Assembly (NCBI GenBank): GCA_027923505.1
Contig: BROI01000001.1
Location: forward strand, 962,501-1,026,500
DNA from: Mayamaea pseudoterrestris
Lineage: Eukaryota; Bacillariophyta; Bacillariophyceae; Sellaphorales; Sellaphoraceae
DNA: 64,000 nucleotides
Direction: 5' to 3'
Below the pieces are notes generated by a model. That model saw only the letters and a program-made list of their open reading frames with translations. It was not told the origin of the DNA and searched no databases. Positions 1 to 9,466 of the stretch are shown here, in pieces (within the stretch, counting starts at the first letter, position 1; each line of letters opens with the position of its first letter). Position numbers and translations under genes: made by a program.

Positions 1-1
1 C

Positions 2-1111
2 AAGCCTCTTTTGACTGAAACTCTTGAACCGACGGCGAGCCATGCGAGCAATCGAAACGTCATAGACTTTACGGACAATGTTGAATTCACTTTGACAACA
101 AAGTCTGGCCGCAAAAGCGTCAAGCCTAGCCGATTCAGCTACGATAATGCTGGCAATCAAAGCAGCATTGTTGTTGGGGCTGGAAAATTGCATGCATCCC
201 AGAAAATGAAGAAGAGTCTCGCCAAGACTCCGAAGGGCAGCAAGGACATTCTTGCGAACGCGGCGCCACCAGCCTCCATCGCCAAGGTACTCTTTACATC
301 AGATGTAGCAGTCAAAGAGGCCAATGAGAAGGAGCCTATCGATATGACGGAAAATTTGGTAGCGGCGCCAGCTGATGAAGCCAAGATCGACGAGCATATT
401 GCCAAGGTGGTTGGACCGACGAAGCTCGATAAGTACTCGACGGAAACGACGGTCACGCCAACGAAGGAAGAAAGCAAGGACAGCCACGCAGGCACGCAGG
501 AAACGGGTGCCGTCTTTGTTTTGTCGACCGACGAAGCTTTTGCGCCGGGCACGGAGGAAGGCAAGGATGACGAGCCCGTCAAGCCGGCGAATCTAGAGAA
601 GCGAGCTGCCGCGTCGACCAAAAATAGTGCCACATTGACGCCTGCGGTGGATGCCACGATGAACAAGCAGCAAGTCATGAATATGACGAACATGTCGCAC
701 GTCATTGGCGACGAAAGTTCAGGTGACGAAAGCATGATTGTTGGCAAGATGATAGTGTCGGGTACTGGCAAGAGTGGGTGGTCGCTTATTGTGGCAAACA
801 TTGCTCGTTTCTTCTTGGCCGTCACACTCTTGGCTATTATTGCTGTCGCGGCTCTTGTGGTACTAGGTGGGACCTTGGCATTCTTGTTCCCTGACGTCGA
901 TCATGTTTCCATTTTACAACGGCTTGTGCAACTGAACAAGGACCATTTCAAGGCGATGCAAGGGGTTGTCGAATCGGCTTATTTGGGTAGCACGATGGAT
1001 ACTGACGAGATTTTGTTGCCGGAGGAATCCGCCACCTATGTTGACACGGCTGCTACGAGTGTGTACGCTGTGATTGAACAAGGCCGGGCTGTCATGCAAG
1101 CTTTCTTTTAA
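2..1111 (+). CDS. Hypothetical membrane protein, 5' end outside the window
   Basis: The frame is open to the left edge, so the true start lies upstream. The visible part is about 370 residues. The first 260 or so are polar and rich in Lys, Glu, Thr and Ala, with no domain I recognise. One strongly hydrophobic stretch (roughly nt 800-895) then forms a single membrane helix, followed by a short tail of about 70 residues ending at TAA 1109-1111. This suggests a single-pass membrane protein with a long, probably disordered soluble part. Function unknown. The frame looks real from its codon use and from the clear membrane segment at the end of a long acidic and basic region. An antisense frame over the same stretch is a shadow. 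Confidence 0.65.
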   Translation, partial: KPLLTETLEPTASHASNRNVIDFTDNVEFTLTTKSGRKSVKPSRFSYDNAGNQSSIVVGAGKLHASQKMKKSLAKTPKGSKDILANAAPPASIAKVLFTSDVAVKEANEKEPIDMTENLVAAPADEAKIDEHIAKVVGPTKLDKYSTETTVTPTKEESKDSHAGTQETGAVFVLSTDEAFAPGTEEGKDDEPVKPANLEKRAAASTKNSATLTPAVDATMNKQQVMNMTNMSHVIGDESSGDESMIVGKMIVSGTGKSGWSLIVANIARFFLAVTLLAIIAVAALVVLGGTLAFLFPDVDHVSILQRLVQLNKDHFKAMQGVVESAYLGSTMDTDEILLPEESATYVDTAATSVYAVIEQGRAVMQAFF

Positions 1112-1534
1112 TGATAAATTGTTTAATGTTTCGAGCAGATTGCTGGAATCTAATGGGAAGTGATGATACATAGCGGTGATGCGCTAATAGACTTCCACTA
1201 ATCGTACGTCGTATTATTATGCACATAGCAGCATTACATCATAGCATTGTCGATGGCATCAGTCGTGCGTTGCAAAAACAATGCGGCAATCACTCAGTCG
1301 TACCGCGACTTGAGATGTCGTCCGCACCGTTCGATCCACCATGACAAGTTTGCGCCAGCGCCAACATCATCTTATCTCGGTGCAATATATTATAACCATG
1401 CTGCTTACTTTACAAAGCTACCGAGATATACTATCTTTGCTATTGCAATACTGGCCGCCAGTCCCCGCAGCATGAAAAAAAGCAACCAATATATTATAAC
1501 CACCCGAGATATACTATCTTTGCTATTGCAATAC
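1112..1534. other. Intergenic region between convergent genes, with a duplicated block
   Basis: No gene is supported here. A frame on the + strand from 1247 runs into the antisense of the SDR gene and has no coding character. The stretch carries two copies of a compound repeat (see the repeat entry), the second of which touches the SDR stop codon. It should hold the 3' ends and poly(A) signals of both flanking genes. Confidence 0.5.
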
Positions 1535-1535
1535 T
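1383..1535. repeat. Imperfect tandem duplication at the 3' end of the SDR gene
   Basis: Two motifs occur twice in the same order. A 16-base AT-rich motif lies at 1383-1398 and 1487-1502. A 32-base motif beginning CCGAGATATACTATCTTTGC lies at 1421-1452 and 1504-1535 and looks identical in both. The spacing between the two motifs differs (22 bases in copy 1, 1 base in copy 2), so copy 2 is a shortened duplicate. The last base of copy 2 is part of the SDR stop codon, so the repeat forms the start of the gene's 3' UTR. Confidence 0.85.
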
Positions 1536-2353
1536 CAAGAAGCGACGCAAGGTCCTTGAAATCCCTGTGCCGTCAGTCCTCCATCAATTCCGAGGCACTG
1601 ACCCGTCACATAGCTCGATGCAGGCATGCACAAAAAGACTATTGGCTGAGCAACTTCCTCTGGCTTGCCCAGACGACCCATCGGCGTCCACTCCTTGACC
1701 TTGATGAGCTGCCCCGAACAATCTTTTAATGCATCCTCCAGCATGGGTGTCATGGTCATCCAGGGCGTCACCGCATTCACGCGAATGTTCATTCGTGCCC
1801 ATTCGCAAGCCAGCGATCGCGTCATTTGGTTCATTGCAGCTTTGCTCATGCCGTAGGCACATCCAGTCCCCGAGCTCTGCACTCCAGCAGCAGAAGATAC
1901 GTTGACAATCGTCGCTCCCTTTTCCTTGTCCAACATGTCATAGAATGACTGACACAGAAAGTACGCCGCATCAATGTTGTTTCGCATAATGGTAAGATAC
2001 TCTTCCTCGGACTGTTCCAGCATGGATTTGCGAACGTTGATACCCATGTTATTAATGAGACCAGACACAAACTGAACATTCTTTTTTGTTTCGGCCACCA
2101 GGACTAGTCTTCCTTCCTGTGTACTCAGATCACATGGAATATGCACTACTTTAGACTTGTGCGGATTGAATGATTCTTTCAGATCCGCTACCAATTCAAA
2201 GCAAGGACTGCGAGAGCAGAAGATGACAGATTCTGCACCGTTTGCCAGCAAGGATTTGACGGTCGCCAGGCCAATGCCTTTAGATCCGCCGGTTACAACA
2301 AAGTTTTTGCCTTTCAGAGTCCATTGGGCCTGTATCTCTCCAATTGATGACAT
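1535..2353 (-). CDS. Short-chain dehydrogenase/reductase, tropinone reductase-like
   Basis: A 272-residue NAD(P)-dependent oxidoreductase of the classical SDR family. The Rossmann glycine motif TGGSKGIG is at residues 21-28, the NNMG structural motif at 101-104, and the catalytic Ser-Tyr-Lys at about S153/154, Y167 and K171 (YGMSK). The C-terminal GxxGxPEEVA and VTGQ..GIDGG segments are also typical. The overall pattern, including the Cys-Glu-Trp-Ala stretch after the active site, is closest to plant tropinone reductase-like proteins, a group acting on many carbonyl substrates, so the substrate cannot be told. Length is normal and no targeting signal is seen. Single exon, ATG at 2351-2353. 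Its stop codon lies inside the second copy of a tandem duplication. Confidence 0.92.
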   Translation of the reverse strand: MSSIGEIQAQWTLKGKNFVVTGGSKGIGLATVKSLLANGAESVIFCSRSPCFELVADLKESFNPHKSKVVHIPCDLSTQEGRLVLVAETKKNVQFVSGLINNMGINVRKSMLEQSEEEYLTIMRNNIDAAYFLCQSFYDMLDKEKGATIVNVSSAAGVQSSGTGCAYGMSKAAMNQMTRSLACEWARMNIRVNAVTPWMTMTPMLEDALKDCSGQLIKVKEWTPMGRLGKPEEVAQPIVFLCMPASSYVTGQCLGIDGGLTAQGFQGPCVAS

Positions 2354-2848
2354 GATAACAATAGTGCGACAATGTACTCGTTGAGAATAGGCAACGATCG
2401 TCGGTGGATGGTGGATGTCGAAAGATGATGCAGTGTGTGCGTCAATGGTGCGACATCAGCAGGGAAAATGGGCATAAGTAGTTTTATGACTCATTTTCAT
2501 ATTTACTGTAGTTCAGAATTCACGATTGAGTCATACGGTATGCACGACTCACAGTCAGTCAAAACCGACGCGGCACGATCATCTGCCCTTCACCTTGTTT
2601 TGAGAGCAAGGCAACGAGGATATCTATGCTAGTTGTATACCGTAATGGACGATCAATTTCACAATGTCAATGATGAAGTCATTTTGAACGTTATTTCAAG
2701 CCGTGGTCCAGCATCATCTGTTGCCCTTGACACGCATTCATCCCATCCTCCAAGACGTTCTCTGACAATCTGCCAATGTATGACTTGCTAGTTCTTTCGT
2801 CATGAGCCCCATTTGTGTGTCGCGGACCTGCTTGCCGCCTGACCAACT
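2354..2848. other. Intergenic, upstream of the SDR gene
   Basis: No supported gene. It holds the SDR promoter and, at its right, the 3' end of the next minus-strand gene. Short frames are present but lack coding character. Confidence 0.5.
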
Positions 2849-3691
2849 TCACCCGCAGCAGCCAAATCGGCCTTCCGGTCCGCCTGGGCTCTCGTTCTCG
2901 TCCTCGACGAAATCTCCAATTACCGAAGCAGGAGCGTCATCAGATGCTACGCCACCTTGCCCGCCTTGAACAAGGTCATCTTCGTCCGCCACAGCCAAAA
3001 TGCCAAGCGCAGCAGCAACTCCAGGTACAATATCAACGCCTTCCGGTACAGCTAGCACGACGGCAGGACTCAGAAGATCTTTAGGATTGGCCGTCGGAAC
3101 GTTTCGCATTCCTTGTGGTAACAAATTATCGACAACACGACTTTCCACTCGTACGCCTGCAGAGCCCAAATTGCGAGCACCCGAATTGGCGCTTATCGAG
3201 TCGTTTTCTGTGACAGCTGACGCTAATAGAGTTCCGCCGGGACGACCGCGGGCTAAAGCAGCTGGCGGTACAAAAGGAAAACCATGTGAGTCTGTCAAGT
3301 TCGATGCATCAACAGGATTCAAAAAATCCCCAGTTGAGGATGTATCATCAGGTAAATAGCTTGCTTTGTCTTTGTGGTCGCCGCCTCGAGCCTCGACAAT
3401 CGAAAGAGGCTGGGCGTCGTACTGTTGCAAAATACCCTTGGCACATGTCGACAAGAATCTCGCCAAAATCAGAGAGCCAGAGAAAGCCAATGTAGTTACA
3501 TTCTTCAAAACCTCCGCCATGGACAATTTAATGTTGTGTTTGTCAAAAAAATTCGTCACATAAGCAACGTCAGTTTTGCCCTTGGAGTGGTCACGAAAAA
3601 TGTCGACAAGTTCTATCCGCGCCTCCACGTCTTCCACGAAGCTGAGGGCCTCGAGCAAGCGAGCTTTGAAACAGGATAGGACAGCATTCAT
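2849..3691 (-). CDS. Hypothetical protein, 280 residues
   Basis: I do not recognise this protein. The first 100 or so residues look like a helical folded domain (alternating charged and hydrophobic, with an FFDKHNIKLSMAEVLKNV-like stretch). The rest is low-complexity, rich in Gly, Pro, Ala, Asp and Val, and ends in GCCG. There is no signal peptide and no clear membrane helix; a moderately hydrophobic stretch near residues 65-85 is too polar at its edges. The start is the first ATG (3689-3691). The low-complexity half could also be a chance frame, so the gene is only moderately supported. Confidence 0.5.
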   Translation of the reverse strand: MNAVLSCFKARLLEALSFVEDVEARIELVDIFRDHSKGKTDVAYVTNFFDKHNIKLSMAEVLKNVTTLAFSGSLILARFLSTCAKGILQQYDAQPLSIVEARGGDHKDKASYLPDDTSSTGDFLNPVDASNLTDSHGFPFVPPAALARGRPGGTLLASAVTENDSISANSGARNLGSAGVRVESRVVDNLLPQGMRNVPTANPKDLLSPAVVLAVPEGVDIVPGVAAALGILAVADEDDLVQGGQGGVASDDAPASVIGDFVEDENESPGGPEGRFGCCG

Positions 3692-4563
3692 AGTATGATT
3701 AGAATGTCATGCTAAAGGGGCATACGCGATATGCTCGGGATAAACATCTTCCTGCCGCTCGAGTATCCGTGCCACCATCGATCAAACAAGACACTCATTT
3801 CACAACGACCATCGACCCACAGTAGGCAAGCGCACTGCGGTGACAGATTACAAGAAAATAACCTTTAGCCTGGACAACTGTCTTTGAATCAGAAATCTTG
3901 TAGTATCAGTCGTAGTAGAAGAGGTAGTGTGAGACCAAGCGCATGTGCGGTTAGCGAAGGCAATCTCGTTCTAAATGTGACTCTCGACGAGTCGACGAGC
4001 GAAGAATGCGACAAACTTTAAAATCCAACGAACGCGACAAACGGGCTTTGGCCTGTGATGAATCAACCGGCACGAAAATGTTTCACCACAGATACCTACC
4101 CTGTTAGAAATCTTGACAGTCGCGGCAAAGGAGACATCATCGCGATGGCAGCTTTCCGATGTAGTACAGGGCCTGTCGGAATGGGAGCTATCGGCTGCGC
4201 TCATGAGGATCGTGTGGAACGTGAATAATGTTGACGATTTTGACGACGAGGAGCTGGATGAATTGTCGACTGCTCTTTCGCTTTCGCAGAAAATCGCCTT
4301 GCGCGCTAGCGAGGAGGTGGGATGATGTGTGCCGGTGTGACAGACGTGACTTGCGAAAGGCAACGCACCTTGCATCGCAGCGTCGCACTACTCTTGTTCT
4401 TCTTTCTGGATCTGATATCATTTAAGATTCCCAGACAATCCTTTCATCATGGGAAAGCGTCTCGCAACATAGCCTGCATTTTTAAACATATTTTCAACAG
4501 ATATTTTCCCTTTTATCATTTGTTTGCGACTACCGTGTTTGGTCCACACTCCACACAGTTGCA
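3692..4563. other. Intergenic with small overlapping frames
   Basis: No gene can be firmly called. A 70-codon + strand frame at 4113-4325 ends in an acidic, helix-like stretch that looks somewhat protein-like, but it has no family match that I know. Frames on the - strand over the same bases are equally long. The right part is the promoter of the membrane protein starting at 4564. Confidence 0.4.
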
Positions 4564-6000
4564 ATGCGGCTATTCACACTACTCCAATTTTGTCTCCTAC
4601 TTGTACAAACTCATGGCTTCGCAAGCTACCTGCTGACCAAGGGTGGCTGCTGGACGGAGCTATCGGCTGGCGAGGCCATCATGGGAGCTTCCGTCTTGGG
4701 CGTCGAGGAGCAAGACAAGACGCATGGCTTTCACATTTCCGTCGATGGAATCGCACAGCCAAACGACAATCAATTTGCTATGGACGAGTCGGAACTACCA
4801 AAGAAACTTTCACTACAATTAGTCTCTAGTCAAGACTTGCCTTCGCAATTGCAAGACTATCAGTGGGTCATGGATATAGTGGAGCCCGACGACGAGCATT
4901 CGCAGGAAGACCAACCAAGTGCATCCTTTGTCAATGGCGGCTGCGAAAACTCCAAGAGAATAGCCGGCCGAGCGATCAAAAAGGTTGAATTGACAATTCA
5001 CTCGCTTCCTGTTACTATTGTTGCTGGGTGGGCGCCCGGACATGAGGCCGTCAAGCTTGTTCCGACTCTGTCCTTTGTCGCCAAGTCAACTACGACGAGA
5101 GGAAGGGATAATAATGCTGTCGAGACGAACCAACATGACGCTACAGTAGCAACGGCTTTGAAAAATGGAGCTTTGGAACATCAGGAGTCTACTAAGCGAA
5201 TTGTGATTGCAGTTGACGAAGTCCAATCGAATGCAGACTCGACGACAGGTTGGGCGAATGCGCTCGTGTCGCCCGACGGTTGTCAGATGCAAGATTTTGA
5301 CGAGATGCATTCATTCCTGCAAAAGCATCAATTGACACTTGACTCAGATAAGGAGTATCCATTAGTACTGCAAAAGAAGGAAGGGTCTGTGCCAGCACAA
5401 GCAACGTTAAAGTTTAAAGACAATGCATCTAGCCTTGCGCTTCCAAAAGCATATCAACTGGTTCTACATACATCACTCGGCACATCCTTCGAGCAAGGAC
5501 TATGCAACGATCAACGTCGAATCCTTATACATAGAGATGCAAGCAATATACACGAGCCATGGCCAGCGCTTGTGATACATGAGACGTCAAATCCAATTAT
5601 TATTAGCGGCTTACTGAGCGATGCTGGTGACGATCCATCAATCAAGACGATTCATCGGATATCTACAACATTCGAGTGGAGTGATGACCCGCAAAGCATC
5701 GTCGACGGGAAAAATCGCGTCGAAACGACCTTGCAGCGTCAGATTCATCGACAGGCTGGCGTCAAGCGGAACATAGGTAACGAGCGTGCGGTTCCAGCGG
5801 ATATACGACATCATGCACATGGCGAATCCAGACAAAAGAAATATTATAATGATAAGGGTCACCGACATGGTTTTGTTGGTGGTACGAGCTGGTACCTTGG
5901 CATGCTTGTCCTTTTAGCTGGACCATGCTTTATTCTGCCGTTGTGTTTGCACTTTTCACAAACGTCGAGGCGAAAGGGCCGGATATCAAAAGCTAACTAA
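4564..6000 (+). CDS. Predicted secreted or type I membrane protein, unrecognised
   Basis: 478 residues in one exon. The N terminus is a clear signal peptide (MRLFTLLQFCLLLVQTHGFA). A lumenal or extracellular region of about 420 residues follows, with scattered cysteines and repeated stretches in which Leu-Val alternates with charged residues, suggesting beta-sheet domains. A single membrane helix lies near residues 440-462 (WYLGMLVLLAGPCFILPLCL), and the tail is short and basic (RRKGRISK). This is the topology of a type I membrane protein with a cytosolic tail of about 15 residues. The basic tail could serve in ER or Golgi sorting, but it is not a canonical KKXX. No family recognised. Confidence 0.8.
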   Translation: MRLFTLLQFCLLLVQTHGFASYLLTKGGCWTELSAGEAIMGASVLGVEEQDKTHGFHISVDGIAQPNDNQFAMDESELPKKLSLQLVSSQDLPSQLQDYQWVMDIVEPDDEHSQEDQPSASFVNGGCENSKRIAGRAIKKVELTIHSLPVTIVAGWAPGHEAVKLVPTLSFVAKSTTTRGRDNNAVETNQHDATVATALKNGALEHQESTKRIVIAVDEVQSNADSTTGWANALVSPDGCQMQDFDEMHSFLQKHQLTLDSDKEYPLVLQKKEGSVPAQATLKFKDNASSLALPKAYQLVLHTSLGTSFEQGLCNDQRRILIHRDASNIHEPWPALVIHETSNPIIISGLLSDAGDDPSIKTIHRISTTFEWSDDPQSIVDGKNRVETTLQRQIHRQAGVKRNIGNERAVPADIRHHAHGESRQKKYYNDKGHRHGFVGGTSWYLGMLVLLAGPCFILPLCLHFSQTSRRKGRISKAN

Positions 6001-6133
6001 TTGTTTATAATAGCTACCAGTATATTTGACGGACAGCTTTTTGTGGTAGACTAAAGTAGTTACTCAAAAGCCTCGATTAAGCTCAAACAGCATCCCACAA
6101 TACGTTGACCTATGATAGCGACGCCACGTTGCT

Positions 6134-7599
6134 CTACAAAAAGTCGTCTTCCTCTTCATCGTCCTCGCCTCCAATCGAAAAGTTGTTTATGCCAGCTGTC
6201 GCTGCTTGGATTTCTGTGCCAGTCCAGTCACTGTCGGATCCACTCGGTGAAGACGTCTTGTCAGCGTGTTTTACGTCATTTGAATCTTGGTCAGTGGACG
6301 GATTGGTGCTTGCTATATTCATTGCATCTAACGTATGCGACTCGACATGGGCTTGCATTGGTTGCGGCTGCTGCTGCGCGTGACTGTTAGTCTCTTGAAA
6401 CGTATTCATTAAATTTGGAGCCTGCTGCTTGAGTCGCTGAAACATGTTTCCAGCCATCTCCTGTGCGCCATGCGCCACTTGGTTTGCCTTTTGCAGGACC
6501 GCATGATGGTCAATTGGTAGCGACTTGGCCAATGGTGTTGCCGATGCAGGAACATTTCCAAGACGAACCTGCAATTCGTGCGCATACTTGGTCTTGATTT
6601 TCGCATAAATCTTGCGCAAACTGTCAACACTCTTGGGTCCTGCTCCAAGCAGGTCGTACTGGACGCGATGCTCCGTCGTTTCCAAAATGGCTGTAAAGTC
6701 AAAGACTGTCACAGGCGATCCATCACTTGCCGCTCGCTCCGCCTGCAGTTCCACTACAACATCGGCCAGCAAGTCCATGCTCAACTCTTGGCAGGCCAGT
6801 AGTGCGTTTGGGTCGGCAAACATTCGCCAAAACGTCTTTTGCGATAACAGTGCATCCATGCGATCCACTGCCTTGCTCAGCATCAAGAATCGACTAAGCA
6901 TGTCCGTCACGTTGATGGAAGTAATGGCAAAGGGAAGAACGGATGCATCACCCGTCGGTCTTATGAAGCGACTATACACAACATGGCAAGATTCGCACAA
7001 ATAAACCATCATGGCGAGCGACAATACTCCGCCCGACCTAAAGTCTGTGACTGGATCAGTCTGCTGGAATCCCAAGGCGTGCACCCAATCGTCGTGCGGA
7101 ATGGGTGGTTCCTCGTCAAGTGAATGATTCTGATTGGGACAACCATGTATCCAGAGTCGTTGAATAAGGTTGTCGTAGCTTATGACCATTTTCCGCGTCT
7201 CCTGACAGCCTTCCGACCACCATGGCATGTGTTGAACTGCGACTTGAGCGGGCGTTCCTTGGTAGTCTCGTGAAAGTTTCAAGCCAGGCCGACATTTTGT
7301 GTGGAGGAGCTGTAACGCAAGAATAAGAGCATACATGATTGGATATCGTATTAAGTGATACAGGAGTTTCTTTGTCTCGGTCAATCAATCATTCATTCTT
7401 TCTATCCTCTTCCGTTCTGTTCCATCCTTACCTGCCGATACATTAGCAACTGCGACGCAACGTTCTTGTCGGGCAGCGTATACTTGCGCGCCGTCATTTC
7501 CTGCAACCCAAGCTGAACATTTTGCGTCAGTTTCAAAGCCCAGTTTCGAGCTGGACTTGCATCTGGTAATGACGACGATTGCGGTGTTTGTGATGCCAT
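6134..7599 (-). CDS. ELMO/CED-12 domain protein
   Basis: Two exons, 7599-7432 and 7309-6134, joined in phase 0 across a 122-base intron (GTAAGG...TTACAG), give 447 residues. The ELMO core is visible at residues 131-150 (W..ALGFQ.TDP.TDFRSGG), followed by helical segments typical of the domain. ELMO-domain proteins in protists and plants act as GAPs for Arf-family GTPases or, in complexes, as Rac regulators. The order here (ELMO alone, then a Gln-rich tail of about 100 residues ending in acidic EDDEEEDDF) fits the ELMOD type. The start is the ATG at 7597-7599. An in-frame ATG at 7692 would add 31 residues and cannot be excluded. Substrate GTPase unknown. Confidence 0.85.
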
Positions 7600-8009
7600 G
7601 CTGCTTATGCTGATGACGAAGGACGAACTTGCTACTTGTTTTTTTCCTTGGAGGCAGATAGTCGACTGCCGTGATCGTTGGACCAAGCTCAATAATGCTT
7701 TGTATAACCACGTGATTTAATCCAGTCAACGTCGTAATACCGTATATACTACGTATGTACTAAAAATTTTGCGACCATGAAGAGCTTGCTTTGCGCTTGA
7801 TCGAGACGACCACACGCCATGGTCATCGCTTAACCGTTTGCTTGAAGTCTCATCGGTTTAGACCAGCGTGGTAAGAAAAGGTCGTACTGGTTATCGTCAC
7901 GCCGAGCACCGGTCCGACAAAAGTCTCGAGCAACGCAACGCACCGTCCATCGCACGCAGCACTGCTTGTTTCCATTTCTCCCCTTGCAATCCTTCTAGTA
8001 CACTCTGAC
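7600..8009. other. Divergent promoter region between ELMO and GRASP genes
   Basis: About 410 bases between two divergently transcribed genes, with no supported coding sequence. It presumably holds both promoters and 5' UTRs. I see no clear regulatory motif. Confidence 0.5.
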
Positions 8010-9356
8010 ATGGGAAATAGCAATAGCAGTAACAATATAGAAGACGATGACGCTGCAGACAATCTCGATCCATTTAATGGAATCGATACGCTCGGCTACC
8101 GCGTGCTGGGCGTACAACCAAACAGTCCGGCCAGCAAGGCTGGATTGGTTTCCTTTTTGGATTTTCTAGTGGGAGCCAACCAGCGCATGCTATTGGGAAG
8201 CGGAGAAGATTTGCAGGAGGGAGAGGAGTATGACGATATTGACTTGCCAGCGTTGTTGGAGGAACATAAGAATCAGCCGATTGAATTTTGTAAGTTTAAA
8301 ACGAAAATGAAGGAATCGTTTGTGTAGTCTGCCATGAATATTTACTCAAGATTCAACTCGATCACTTTTATATTACCAGTGGTATATAACATCAAGAGTC
8401 AGCAGTCTCGTTTGGTGGAATTGACGCCAAGCGATTCATGGGGCGGCGCTGGCCTGCTGGGTGTGACGATTCGCCTGGATAATTACGCTGGCGCCGAAAA
8501 TCGATTGGTTCGCGTCTTGACAGTCGCTCCAAAGAGTCCAGCTGATTTGGCAGGGTTGGTTCCATTGAAGGATTTTCTCCTTGGGACGACGCATCAAACC
8601 ATGGATTCGACGGAAACACTAGCGGCAGTCTTGCAGCAGTATCAAGACACTGTCGTGGAGATTTATGTTTACAATTGCGACGCCGACAAGGTTCGCGTCG
8701 TTGCACTAATGCCGACGTTCAACTGGGGAGGACGCGGATTGTTGGGAGCAGAAGTTGGAGTTGGCTACTTGCATCGACTACCGGCCAGTGTTTGCGCGAC
8801 GGAGGGTGCGAGCGTTGAACGCAAGGTCCGCTACGTTGGCGTTGGCAGCAACAATAGCAGCAACAAAACTGGCGCTAGTAATGGCAAGAGTCGTAGCTCA
8901 GATCGACTATTGCCGCAGCTTAGCAATAGTCAAGGAACTGAGCCGCTCATGGTGGAAGTGACGCCGCAGTTGGAAATGGAAGCGGAACCTTGCTCGCATA
9001 GCGACGATGAAGATGACTCCTCCGTCGAGGACATGACTTCGGTCTCGCTCCGCTCGCAGCGATCCACTGCATCGACTGAAGCTGCAGTGCATCAGGGTGA
9101 GGGTGACAGTGGCGAAAGAGACCATGCGAAGCAACAGACGCCATTGACACCCATGACGTCGATCAAGGCTGGCAAGGAACCGCAGGTTAGCTCTCCCATG
9201 ACACCTGCAACGCCCGCCATTGGAGCGACGATTGGAGCAGACACACCAGCACGCTCAATGGATGAACGACCACCGCCAGCTGATATTTTTGCAAAGCCGG
9301 CGCCCTCGGGCAACTTTGGTCTTCCTCCACCGCCGAAACGAACGGCAGCTACTTGA
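8010..9356 (+). CDS. GRASP55/65-family Golgi stacking protein
   Basis: Two exons, 8010-8289 and 8380-9356 (intron 90 bases, GTAAGT...TACCAG), give 418 residues. The N terminus MGNSNSS fits N-myristoylation at Gly2, as in metazoan GRASPs. Two PDZ-like GRASP domains follow. The first has GYRVLGVQPNSPASKAGL and continues across the intron into the LVYNIKS segment. The second has GLLGVTIRLDNY...VAPKSPADLAGLVPLKDFLLG and ends in the WGGRGLLGAEVGVGYLHRLP motif that marks this family. The C-terminal 150 residues are Ser, Thr and Pro-rich, like the phosphoregulated SPR region. Joining with the intron removed rebuilds the domain exactly, which supports the splice sites. Expected role: peripheral cis/medial Golgi tether and possible factor in unconventional secretion. 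Confidence 0.93.
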
Positions 9357-9466
9357 TTTTTGCGTGGGAGAGCTTGCTCTAAAAAACTTTTGTGTCTACA
9401 CGAGAAAAACTGTAATCATCTTAATCCCTTTCTTACTAGAATCTTTACCGATTACTTTCATCATTT

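Noticed and set aside
157-825. 222-codon minus-strand frame
   Set aside because: Lies entirely antisense to the partial membrane protein, with Ser/Thr/Val-rich composition typical of a shadow frame.
1247-1729. 160-codon + strand frame
   Set aside because: Its second half is antisense to the SDR gene, and its first half covers the duplicated AT-rich block and has no protein character.
7385-7729. 114-codon minus-strand frame upstream of the ELMO gene
   Set aside because: It overlaps exon 1 of the ELMO gene in the wrong phase; the splice donor at 7432/7431 joins the other frame to the domain.
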